Made by a program: the position numbers and the translations under genes
Part shown: positions 53,740-64,000 of the stretch, piece by piece
Numbering within the stretch: the stretch's first letter is position 1
Layout of the letters: each line of letters opens with the position of its first letter
Notes under the pieces: model-generated
Told to the model about the DNA's origin: nothing
Databases searched by the model: none
The model's input: only the letters and a program-made list of their open reading frames with translations
Source of the DNA: Microglena sp. YARC
Lineage: Eukaryota; Chlorophyta; Chlorophyceae; Chlamydomonadales; Chlamydomonadaceae
Assembly (NCBI GenBank): GCA_022414725.1
Contig: CM039466.1
Coordinates: forward strand, 19,376,925 to 19,440,924
Reading direction: 5' to 3'
DNA length: 64,000 bases

Positions 53740-56700
53740 GTAGGTTCATACCCAACACCTACCATGGTCCTGTTCTTGATGCTGCCTGCCACAAACAGCG
53801 TACCACAACCGCAGTCCCAGTAACGAGTTGGCAACAAGTAATGTTAGCAATGTTCACACCCAACACCTACCATGGTCCTGTTCTTGATGCTGCCTGCCAC
53901 AAACAGCGTACCACAATCGCAGTCCCAGTAACGAGTTGGCGACAAGTAATGTTAGCAATGTTCATACCCAACACCTACCATGGTCCTGTTCTTGATGCTG
54001 CCTGCCACAAACAGCGTACCACAACCGCAGTCCCAGTAACGAGTTGGCAACAAGTAATGTTAGCAATGTTCATACCCAACACCTACCATGGTCCTGTTCT
54101 TGATGCTGCCTGCCACAAACAGCGTACCACAACCGCAATCCCAGTAACGAGTTGGCAACAAGTAATGTTAGCAATGTTCACACCCAACACCTACCATGGT
54201 CCTGTTCTTGATGCTGCCTGCCACAAACAGCGTACCACAACCGCAGTCCCAGTAACAAGTTGGCAACAAGTAATGTTAGCAATGTTCATACCCAACACCT
54301 ACCATGGTCCTGTTTTTGATGCTGCATGCCACAAACAGCGTACCACAACCGCAGTCCCAGTAACGAGTTGGCAACAAGTAATGTTAGCAATGTTCATACC
54401 CAACACCTACCATGGTCCTGTTCTTGATGCTGCCTGCCACAAACAGCGTACCACAACCGCAGTCCAGTAACGAGTGGCAACAAGTAATGTTAGCAATGTT
54501 CATACCCAACACCTACCATGGTCCTGTTCTTGATGCTGCCTGCCACAAACAGCGTACCACAACCGCAGTCCCAGTAACGAGTTGGCAACAAGTAATGTTA
54601 GCAATGTTCATACCCAACACCTACCATGGTCCTGTTCTTGATGCTGCCTGCCACAAACAGCGTACCACAACCGCAGTCCCAGTAACGAGTTGGCAACAAG
54701 TAATGTTAGCAATGTTCATACCCAACACCTACCATGGTCCTGTTCTTGATGCTGCCTGCCACAAACAGCGTACCACAACCGCAGTCCCAGTAACGAGTTG
54801 GCAACAAGTAATGTTAGCAATGTTCACACCCAACACCTACCATGGTCCTGTTCTTGATGCTGCCTGCCACAAACAGCGTACCACAAACCGCCAGTCCCAG
54901 TAACGAGTTGGCAACAAGTAATGTTAGCAATGTTCACACCCAAACACCTACCCATGGTCCTGTTCTTGATGCTGCCTGCCACAAACAGCGTACCACAAAC
55001 CGCAGTCCCAAGTAACGAGTTTGGCAACAAGTAATGTTAGCAATGTTCACACCCAACACCTACCATGGTCCTGTTCTTGATGCTGCCTGCCACAAACAGC
55101 GTACCACAACCGCAGTCCCAGTAACGAGTTGTCAACAAGTAATGTTAGCAATGTTCACACCCAACACCTACCATGGTCCTGTTCTTGATGCTGCCTGCCA
55201 CAAACAGCGTACCACAACCGCAGTCCCTAGTAACGAGTTGGCAACAAGTAATGTTAGCAATTGTTCACACCAACACCTACCATGGTCCTGTTCTTGATGC
55301 TGCCTGCCACAAACAGCGTACCACAACCGCAGTCCCAGTAACGAGTTGGCAACAAGTAATGTTAGCAATGTTCACACCCAACACCTACCATGGTCCTGTT
55401 CTTGATGCTGCCTGCCACAAACAGCGTACCACAACCGCAGTCCCAGTAACGAGTTGGCAACAAGTAATGTTAGCAATGTTCATACCCAACACCTACCATG
55501 GTCCTGTTCTTGATGCTGCCCTGCCACAAAACAGCGTACCACAACCGCAGTCCCCAGTAACGATTGGCAACAAGTAATGTTAGCAATGTTCACACCCAAC
55601 ACCTACCATGGTCCTGTTCTTGATGCTGCCTGCCACAAACAGCGTACCACAACCGCAGTCCCAGTAACGAGTTGGCAACAAGTAATGTTAGCAATGTTCA
55701 TACCCAACACCTACCATGGTCCTGTTCTTGATGCTGCCTGCCACAAACAGCGTACCACAACCGCAGTCCCAGTAACGAGTTGGCAACAAGTAATGTTAGC
55801 AATGTTCATACCCAACACCTACCATGGTCCTGTTCTTGATGCTGCCTGCCACAAACAGCGTACCACAACCGCAGTCCCAGTAACGAGTTGGCAACAAGTA
55901 ATGTTAGCAATGTTCACACCCAACACCTACCATGGTCCTGTTCTTGATGCTGCCTGCCACAAACAGCGTACCACAACCGCAGTCCCCAGTAACGAGTTGG
56001 CAACAAGTAATGTTAGCAATGTTCACACCCAACACCTACCATGGTCCTGTTCTTGATGCTGCCTGCCACAAACAGCGTACCACAACCGCAGTCCCACAGG
56101 ATCAGAGTTGTCAACAAGTAATGTTAGCAATGTTCATACCCAACACCTACCATGGTCATGTTCTTGATGCTGCCTGCCACAAACAGCGTACCACAACCGC
56201 AGTCCCAGTAACGAGTTGGCAACAAGTAATGTTAGCAATGTTCACACCCAACACCTACCATGGTCCTGTTCTTGATGCTGCCTGCCACAAACAGCGTACC
56301 ACAACCGCAGTCCCAGTAACGAGTTGGCAACAAGTAATGTTAGCAATGTTCACACCCAGCACCTACCATGATCCTGTTCTTGATGCTGCCCACCACGAAC
56401 CGCGTACCACAACCGCAGTCCCGGTTATGTGAGAGTTGTCAACAAGTAATGTTAGCATTGTTCATACCCAACACCTACCATGGTCCTGTTCTTGATGCTG
56501 CCTGCCACAAACAGCGTACCACAACCGCACTCCCAGTAACAAGTTGGCAACAAGTAATGTTAGTAATGTTCACACCCAACACCTACCATGGTCTTGTTCT
56601 TGATGCTGCCTGCCACAAACAGCGTACCACAACCGCAGTCCCAGTAACGAGTTGGCGACAAGTAATGTTAGCAATGTTCATACCCAACACCTACCATGGT

Positions 56701-59205
56701 CCTGTTCTTGATGCTGCCTGCCACAAACAGCGTACCACAAACCGCCAGTCCAGTAACGAGTTTGGCAACAAGTAATGTTAGCAATGTTCATACCCAACAC
56801 CTACCATGGTCCTGTTCTTGATGCTGCCTGCCACAAACAGCGTACCACAACCGCAGTCCCAAGTAAACGTTGGCAACAAGTAATGTTAGCAATGTTCACA
56901 CCCAGCACCTACCATGATCCTGTTCTATGATGCAATGCCTGCCCCCCACACGAACCGCGTACCACAACCGCAGTCCCGGTATGTTGTAGAGTTGTCACAC
57001 AAGTAATGTTAGCATTGTTCATACCCAACACCTACCATGGTCCTGTTCTTGATGCTGCCTGCCACAAACAGCGTACCACAACCGCAGTCCCCAGTAACGA
57101 GTTGGCAACAAGTAATGTTACAATGTTTCACACCCACCCTACCATGTCAACACCTACCATGGTTTTTACCATGTTTCTTGCGATGCTGCCTGCCACAAAC
57201 AGCGTACCACAACCGCAGTCCCAGTAACGATGTTGGCATGCTGCCTCCACAAGTAATCCAGTTGCAGTAATGTTACAATGTTCATACCCAACACCTACCA
57301 TGGTCCTGCAGTTCTTGATGCTGCCTGCCACAAACAGCGTACCACAACCGCAGTCCGAGTAAACGATGTTGGCAACAAGTAATGTTAGCAATGTCACACC
57401 CAACACCTACCATGGTCCTGTTCTTGATGCTGCCTGCCACAAACAGCGTACCACAACCGCAGTCCCAGTAACGAGTTGGCAACAAGTAATGTTAGCAATG
57501 TTCACACCCAACACCTACCATGGTCCTGTTCTTGATGCTGCCTGCCACAAACAGCGTACCACAACCGCAGTCCCAGTAACGAGTTGGCAACAAGTAATGT
57601 TAGCAATGTCATACCCAACACCTACCATGGTCCTGTTCTTGATGCTGCCTGCCACAAACAGCGTACCACAACCGCAAGTCCCAGTATACGAGTTGGCAAC
57701 AAGTAATGTTAGCAATGTTCACAACACCAACACCTACCATGGTCCATTGTTCTTGATGCTGCCTGCCACAAACAGGCGTACCACAACCGCAAGTCCCAGT
57801 AACGAGTTGGCCAACAAGTAATGTTTAGCAATGTTCATACCCAACACCTACCATGGTCCTGTTCTTGATGCTGCCTGCCACAAACAGCGTACCACAACCG
57901 CAGTCCTGAGTAACGAGTTTGGCAACAAGTAATGTTAGCAATGTTCATACCCAACGACCTACCATGGTCCTGTTCTTGATGCTGCCTGCACAAACAGCGT
58001 ACCCGACAACGCAGTCCCAGTATTGGCAACAAGTAATGTTAGCAATGTTCACACCCAACACCTACCCATCGGTCCTGTTCTTGACCTGCAACACCCACAA
58101 CCCAGTCCCTCTGCCAGTTAACAAGTGTCATGGTCACACCCACACCTACCATGTTCTTGATGCTGCCTGCCACAAACAGCGTACCACAACCGCAAAAGTT
58201 CCCTAGTAAACCGAGTTGGCAACATAGTATGGTTTAGCATCAAATGTTCACACCCAACCACCACATGGTCTGTTCTTGATGCGCCTGCCACTAAACAGCG
58301 TATTCGCACAACCGCTCAGTCCCATATCCTATAGTAACGTAGTTGGTCAACACAGTAATGTTAGCTGTGAATAGTTCACATACCGCACACCTACCATGGT
58401 CCTCGTTCTTGATGCTGCCTGCACAAACAGCGTACCACACGACCGCAGTCCATGGGACACTCATGTAACGAGTTGGCAACAAGTAAGTGTTAGCAATGTT
58501 CATACCAACCCTACCATGGTCCTGTTCTTGATGCTGCCTGCCACAAACAGCGTACCAAACCGCTCCGCAGTCCCAGTTAAAGAGTTGGCAACAAGTAATG
58601 TTAGCAATGTTCACACCCACACTACCATGGTCCTGTTCTTGATGCTGCCTGCCACAAACAGCGTACCACAATCCGCCATCCCAGCCGTGTGGGTGGCACA
58701 AGTAATGTTAGCAATGTTCACAGTAAACTGAAGTGGCAACAGTAATGATTTAGCATAGTAATGTTATAACGTCAATACCAACACCTACCATGGTCATGTT
58801 CTTTGATGCTGCCTGCACAAACAGCCGTACCACAACCGCTGTCACCCTCAAACAAGTAACGAGTTAATATGGGCCGGGGTTAAACAAATTGTTAGCAATG
58901 TCATGCGCCCAACACCTACATGGTCCTCGTTATGAATATGCCTGTTAATCATGTCGTGCCTGACCAACTCGCTATCCCCCTTCTTTCAGGTCGTATTAAG
59001 ATAAATGCACAGAGACAGCGTACTTCATTAAGAATAGTCACCGCACCAGTAAAGTTGGCAACAGTAATGTTAGCACATGTTCTACCCAACACTTAGCCAT
59101 GGTCCGTGTCTTGATGCTGCCTTCCACAAACAGGTACAGCGACGCTCAGTCAGTAGGTTGTGGCACAAGTAGTTAGCAATGTTCATACCAACACCTTACC
59201 ATGTC
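53740..59205 (-). repeat. 5.4-kb array of the donor edge of the preceding CAX exon
   Basis: About 47 units of roughly 114 bp. In transcript sense each reads TGCGGTTGTGGTACGCTGTT, TGTGGCAGGCAGCATCAAGA, ACAGGACCATG and then GTAGGTGTTGG. The peptide GTLFVAGSIKNRTM joins in phase 0 to TFNKQ of the exon at 52497 and fits the CAX region before the fifth membrane segment. Units are nearly identical to about 56.8 kb. Towards the assembly gap they accumulate single-base indels, which looks like unpolished sequence. Confidence 0.85.
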
Positions 59206-59212
59206 CTGTTTT

Positions 59213-60212
59213 NNNNNNNNNNNNNNNNNNNNNNNNNNNNNNNNNNNNNNNNNNNNNNNNNNNNNNNNNNNNNNNNNNNNNNNNNNNNNNNNNNNNNNNN
59301 NNNNNNNNNNNNNNNNNNNNNNNNNNNNNNNNNNNNNNNNNNNNNNNNNNNNNNNNNNNNNNNNNNNNNNNNNNNNNNNNNNNNNNNNNNNNNNNNNNNN
59401 NNNNNNNNNNNNNNNNNNNNNNNNNNNNNNNNNNNNNNNNNNNNNNNNNNNNNNNNNNNNNNNNNNNNNNNNNNNNNNNNNNNNNNNNNNNNNNNNNNNN
59501 NNNNNNNNNNNNNNNNNNNNNNNNNNNNNNNNNNNNNNNNNNNNNNNNNNNNNNNNNNNNNNNNNNNNNNNNNNNNNNNNNNNNNNNNNNNNNNNNNNNN
59601 NNNNNNNNNNNNNNNNNNNNNNNNNNNNNNNNNNNNNNNNNNNNNNNNNNNNNNNNNNNNNNNNNNNNNNNNNNNNNNNNNNNNNNNNNNNNNNNNNNNN
59701 NNNNNNNNNNNNNNNNNNNNNNNNNNNNNNNNNNNNNNNNNNNNNNNNNNNNNNNNNNNNNNNNNNNNNNNNNNNNNNNNNNNNNNNNNNNNNNNNNNNN
59801 NNNNNNNNNNNNNNNNNNNNNNNNNNNNNNNNNNNNNNNNNNNNNNNNNNNNNNNNNNNNNNNNNNNNNNNNNNNNNNNNNNNNNNNNNNNNNNNNNNNN
59901 NNNNNNNNNNNNNNNNNNNNNNNNNNNNNNNNNNNNNNNNNNNNNNNNNNNNNNNNNNNNNNNNNNNNNNNNNNNNNNNNNNNNNNNNNNNNNNNNNNNN
60001 NNNNNNNNNNNNNNNNNNNNNNNNNNNNNNNNNNNNNNNNNNNNNNNNNNNNNNNNNNNNNNNNNNNNNNNNNNNNNNNNNNNNNNNNNNNNNNNNNNNN
60101 NNNNNNNNNNNNNNNNNNNNNNNNNNNNNNNNNNNNNNNNNNNNNNNNNNNNNNNNNNNNNNNNNNNNNNNNNNNNNNNNNNNNNNNNNNNNNNNNNNNN
60201 NNNNNNNNNNNN
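59213..60212. other. Assembly gap, 1,000 N
   Basis: Exactly 1,000 undetermined bases, probably a placeholder of nominal length between two arrays. The missing N-terminal CAX exons and upstream exons of gene Y may be here or in unassembled repeat. Confidence 0.99.
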
Positions 60213-60239
60213 GGAAAAGAGAGAGATAACTGGTAAGGC

Positions 60240-60690
60240 TGCTGGACCCCCATCCAGGGTGTGGTGGTGTGTGGTGTGTGTGTGTGGTGTGTGTATCAAC
60301 ATGCAGCCAACTGGTAAAGGCTGGCTAGACCCCATCCAGGTGTGTGTTTGTGTGCATGGTTTTGTGTGTGCTGGTACTCCACATGCAGCAAACTATAAGG
60401 CTTGGGCTGGACCCCATCCAGGTGTGTTTTTGTGTGCGTGTGTTTGTGTGTCGTATGTTGCTACTTCACATGCAGCCAACTGGGTAAAAGGCTTGGCTGG
60501 AAGCACCTCCGATCCAGGTGTGTGTTGTGTGCGTATAGTGCTCTGGTGGTGTGTGCGACCAACATTGACAGCCAACTGGTAAAGGCTGGCTGGACCACAT
60601 CGCAGGTGTGTGTTCTGCGTGTGCGTGTGTTTGTGTGTGTGGTACTCCACAATGCAGCACTGGTAAGCTGGCTGGACCCCATCCAAGGTT

Positions 60691-60724
<34 letters not shown>

Positions 60725-62125
60725 AGTACGTCAACATGCAGCCAACTGGTAAGGCTGGCTAGACCCCATCCAGGTGTGTGTTTGTGTGCATGCGTTTGTG
60801 TGTGTGTACTCCACATGCAGCAAACTAGTAAGGCTGGCTGGACCCCATCCAGGTGTGTGTTTGTGTGCGTGTGTTTGTGTGTGTGTACTTCACATGCAGC
60901 CAACTGGTAAGGCTGGCTGGACCCCATCCAGGTGTGTGTTTGTGTGCGTGTGTTTGTTTGTGTGTACTTCACATGCAGCCAACTGGTAAGGCTGGCTGGA
61001 CCCCATCCAGGTGTGTGTTTGTGTGCGTATTTTTGTGTGTGTGTACTCCACATGCAGCCAACTGGTAAGGCTGGCTGGACCCCATCCAGGTGTGTGTATG
61101 TGTGCGTGTGTTTGTGTGTGTGTACTTCAAAATGCAGCCAACGTAAGGCTGCTGGACCCATCCAGGTGTGTGTTTGTGTGCGTGTGTTTGTGTGTGTGTA
61201 CTCCACATGCAGCCAACTGGTCAGGCTGGCTGGACCCCATCCAGGTGTGTGTTTGTGTGTGTGTGTTTGTGTGTGTGTACTTCACATGCAGCCAACTGGT
61301 AAGGCTGGCTGGACCCCATCCAGGTGTGTGTTTGTGTTGCGTGTGTTTGTGTGTGTGTACTTCACATGCAGCCAACTGGTAAGGCTGGCTGGACCCCATC
61401 CAGGTGTGTGTTTGTGTGCGTGTGTTTGTGTGTGTGTACTCCACATGCAGCCAACTGGTAAGGCTGGCTGGACCCCATCCAGGTGTGTGTATGTGTGCGT
61501 GTGTTTGTTTGTGTGTACTTCACATGCAGCCAACTGGTAAGGCTGGCTGGACCCCATCCAGGTGTGTGTTTGTGTGCGTGTGTTTGTGTGTGTGTACTCC
61601 ACATGCAGCCAACTGGTAAGGCTGGCTGGACCCCATCCAGGTGTGTGTTTGTGTGTGTGTGTGTTTTGTGGTGTGTGTACTTCCAACATGCCCACCAACT
61701 TGTAAGGCTGGCTGGACCCCATTCAGGTGTGTGTTTGGTGCGTGTTTTGTGTGGTGTTGTAATTCACATGCAGCCAACTGGTAAGGCCTGGCTGGACCCT
61801 CCAGCGTGTGTGTTTGTGTGCGTGTGTGTTTGTGTGTGTACCCACATGCAGCCAACATGGTAAGGCTGGCTGGACCGATCAGGTGTGTGTTTGTTGTGCG
61901 TGTGTTTGTGTGTGTGTACTTCACAATGCAGCCACAACTGGTAAGCTGGCTGGGCCCCATCCAGGTGTGTGTTTGGTGTGCGTGTGTTGTGTTGTGTACT
62001 TCACATGCAGCAAAACTGGTAAGGCTGGCCGACCCCCATCCAGGTGTGTGTTTGTGTGCGTGTGTTTGTGTGTGTGTACTTCACATGCAGCCAACTGGTA
62101 AGGGCTGGCTGGACCCCATCCTTTA
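60240..62125 (+). repeat. 79-bp array with plus-strand splice-like junctions
   Basis: About 24 units: CTTCACATGCAGCCAACTG, then GTAAGGCTGGCTGGACCCCA, TCCAGGTGTGTGTTTG and (GT)-rich sequence. CCAACTG followed by GTAAGG is a strong 5' splice site on the plus strand. By analogy with the other arrays this would be the donor edge of a gene Y exon hidden in the gap. Confidence 0.7.
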
Positions 62126-62129
62126 GGTG

Positions 62130-62540
62130 TGTACTCACTTCTTTCCTGCTATCTTCTCCCCCCACCCCCACCCACCCGCCCCCCCCTTCGCGTCCGCTTC
62201 CTCATCCCACTCATGTCCCTCCCTCCCAATATCCCACACCCACCTCCACCCCACCACCCCTGGTGTCCCTTACCCTTACCCCCCACACATACGCACACTC
62301 ATATCCCTTACCCGTTACCCCCCCACATGTCCCTTAACCCCCGCCCCCCCCCTTTACTCACGCCCGCTTGCCTTACCCCAACCATGCACCTTACCCTTAC
62401 CCGCCCCCCACCCCGCACACACACACACTCACGTCCCTTACCCTGCCACCCCATGCCCTTACGCCTTACCCCCTACCCCGCTCATGCCCCTAAATCTTAT
62501 CCCCACCTGCTCATACGCCCGTACCCTTCCATGCTTTCAT
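62130..62540 (+). repeat. C-rich CCCTTACCC low-complexity stretch
   Basis: Pyrimidine-rich on the plus strand (CCCTTACCC, CCACACACAC). It precedes the acceptor copies of gene Y and gives no coding signal. Confidence 0.6.
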
Positions 62541-62544
62541 GTAC

Positions 62545-62910
62545 AAGAAACATGAAGTACAGTTTGTTGGAGCTTCTGCTCACATCCTCTCCCTCCAATA
62601 CCTCCCTCACTCCACCCACCCACACCACCCCAACTGCTGGCTGCAAGAACATGAAGTACAAGTTTGTTGAGGCTTCTCTCACATCCTCTCCCTCCACTCC
62701 CCTCACCCACCCACCCACACCCACTAGCTTGCTGCAGAACATGAGTAACAAGTTTGTTGAAGCTTCTGCTCACCATCTCTCGCCTCCACGCTCCCCTCAA
62801 ACACTCACACACTCACACACATCTCTCGTCTCTTCTCATCTCTCGTCTCACACGACACACACAGTGACACACACGACTGCTTCTGCAGAACAGTGAGTAG
62901 CAAGTTTGTC
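62545..62910 (+). repeat. Acceptor-edge copies of the gene Y exon
   Basis: Four units at about 62558, 62645, 62735 and 62886 have a pyrimidine-rich stretch ending CTGCAG or GCAAG. Then come AACATGAAGTACAAGTTTGT and TGAGGCTTCT or variants, matching the first 30 bases of the exon at 63144. Confidence 0.75.
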
Positions 62911-63143
62911 AATCTTCTGCTCACATTCTCTCCCTCCACCATCTCGCACATACACTCTCTCCACAACACACACACACACAAGCACGCACACACGCATACA
63001 CATCTCCCCCCCCCCCCCCCACCCCCCTTCACACACACACACACATACTCTCCCACCACCCTCCCTCCTACGACCTAACCATCCGCACGCGGACCACACC
63101 ACACACCCACACAACCAAACACCCCACACAACTGCTTATCCAG

Positions 63144-63218
63144 AACATGGAGTACAAGTTTGTTGAGCTTCTGAGTTGTGGTTTCATCGCCTCCTCTGAG
63201 GAGGTTGTGAGGCAGCAG
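63144..63218 (+). CDS. Gene Y exon (function unknown)
   Basis: Not recognised. A 75-nt exon between CTTATCCAG and GTGGGTTG. The open frame reads NMEYKFVELLSCGFIASSEE followed by VVRQQ, with both splice sites canonical. It is identified as an exon mainly because its 5' edge is repeated four times upstream and its 3' edge plus donor (GTTGTGAGGCAGCAG, then GTGGGTTGTAGC) twice downstream. The phase is not certain. Confidence 0.5.
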
Positions 63219-63394
63219 GTGGGTTGTAGCCTCCTCAACCTTTTTTGAATAGTGTGGTTACATTTGTACATTAAGATTACGAGTGAAGTTGCATTTAGTG
63301 AGTTACATTTTACATTTTTCAGAGTGTAGTTACATTCTTAACTTTTCGGCCGGTATTTCATATTAATATGGTATTCTTTTATGTATTGAGCTCT

Positions 63395-63600
63395 GACTTG
63401 GAATTCATCGCTCTAGATGAGATTGTGAGGCAGCAGGTGGGTTGTAGCTCCTGGGCTCAGTATTTAAATATTTAGTGTATCTATACTCACTCTCTCACCA
63501 CTCTCTCTCACACTCGCTCCTTGAAGCTTCTGGCTGTGGTTCATTCCTCCTATAAAGAGGTTGTGAGGTAGCAGGTGGGCATTGTAGCGCTCCTGGGCAG
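63395..63600 (+). repeat. Donor-edge copies of the gene Y exon
   Basis: AATTCATCGCTCTAGATGAG, ATTGTGAGGCAGCAG, GTGGGTTGTAGC at 63400-63451, and TTCATTCCTCCTATAAAGAG, GTTGTGAGGTAGCAG, GTGGGC at 63541-63585. Confidence 0.75.
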
Positions 63601-63609
63601 TACTTAACA

Positions 63610-63870
63610 TTTTACGAGTGTATTTACATGTTTACATTCTAGAGTGTATTTACATGTTACATTCTAGAGTGTATTTACATATTACATTCCTAGAGTGGTT
63701 TACATGTTACCATTCCTAGAGTGTATTCACTTTTTTTTACATTTACGAGTGTATTCACTTTTTAACAATTTACGAGTGTATTCAACATTTTTACATTTAG
63801 AGCGTATTCATATTTTACATTCTAGAGAGTGTATTACATTTATTAGCAATTTTCTAGATGTACTTACATT
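63610..63870 (+). repeat. 27-bp AT-rich array
   Basis: Units of GAGTGTATTTACATGTTACA plus TTCTA, with small indels. The array continues the GAGTGTAGTTACATT-type sequence at 63300. The last 130 bases of the window show nothing else. Confidence 0.75.
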
Positions 63871-64000
63871 TAATAAAAGAATCATTAAGTACATTTGAAT
63901 CCGAGTTGATTCGTTTAATGTACAAGGTATGAAGTTGAATATAATTGACATCACTATGTTTGCCTTCGCAATAATAAACAACTGGAGCAATAAAAACAGC

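Noticed and set aside
53841..57821. Repeated open frames of about 130-210 codons
   Set aside because: Plus-strand reading of the donor-edge array of a minus-strand CAX exon.
59160..60582. Open frames spanning the N block
   Set aside because: Undetermined bases are not sequence; no coding evidence.
62129..62896. 255-codon Pro-rich frame
   Set aside because: C-rich intronic tract and acceptor-edge copies of gene Y, with shifting homopolymers.

Overview
This window looks like nuclear DNA from a repeat-rich green alga. The evidence is GT-AG introns in every gene I can reconstruct, plant-type telomeric heptamers (CCCTAAA), a fungal/bacterial-type nucleobase-ascorbate transporter, a vacuolar-type CAX antiporter, tRNA-derived SINEs and hAT-like MITEs. 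A prasinophyte such as Cymbomonas or a relative would fit, but the species is an inference. There are no operons, ribosome binding sites or CRISPR arrays. Most long open frames are accidental readings of tandem repeats.

Layout. 0-5 kb: a minus-strand gene of unknown function (gene A) with one very long exon. 6.3-7.6 kb: a tyrosine recombinase with a frameshift. 7.6-12.8 kb: intergenic DNA and tandem arrays. 12.8-18.75 kb: the 3' part of a plus-strand gene of unknown function (gene X), with exons buried between minisatellites. 18.8-31 kb: arrays, MITEs, SINEs, a bacterial-type tRNA-Asn and a 570-bp hAT-type element. 31.0-37.2 kb: a complete seven-exon NAT/NCS2 nucleobase transporter on the minus strand, 646 aa. 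37-43 kb: repeats. 43.2-52.5 kb: five C-terminal exons of a Ca2+/H+ antiporter (CAX) on the minus strand, with the N-terminal part lost upstream. 53.7-59.2 kb: a 5.4-kb array built from the donor edge of the next CAX exon, then a 1,000-base assembly gap (59213-60212). 60.2-63.9 kb: arrays and one exon of another plus-strand gene (gene Y).

The main observation is a rule that recurs in gene A, gene X, CAX and gene Y, on both strands. Many intronic arrays are serial partial copies of the neighbouring exon edge. Upstream arrays carry copies of the 3' splice site plus the first tens of bases of the exon. Downstream arrays carry copies of the last tens of bases plus the 5' splice site. Two CAX exons are flanked by both kinds. 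I know of no described family that does this. The NAT gene differs: its last intron holds a 1.5-kb pyrimidine array, related to its own 3' splice region, that is almost free of AG dinucleotides in the transcript.

Mobile DNA is abundant and partly datable. A GC-rich MITE family (CAGGGTAC ends, 8-9 bp target duplications) has four full copies, one of them inserted inside a SINE. One SINE family carries two different tRNA-like heads on one body. Exon coordinates below were derived by hand from splice consensus, reading phase and family similarity; no alignment or transcript data were available.
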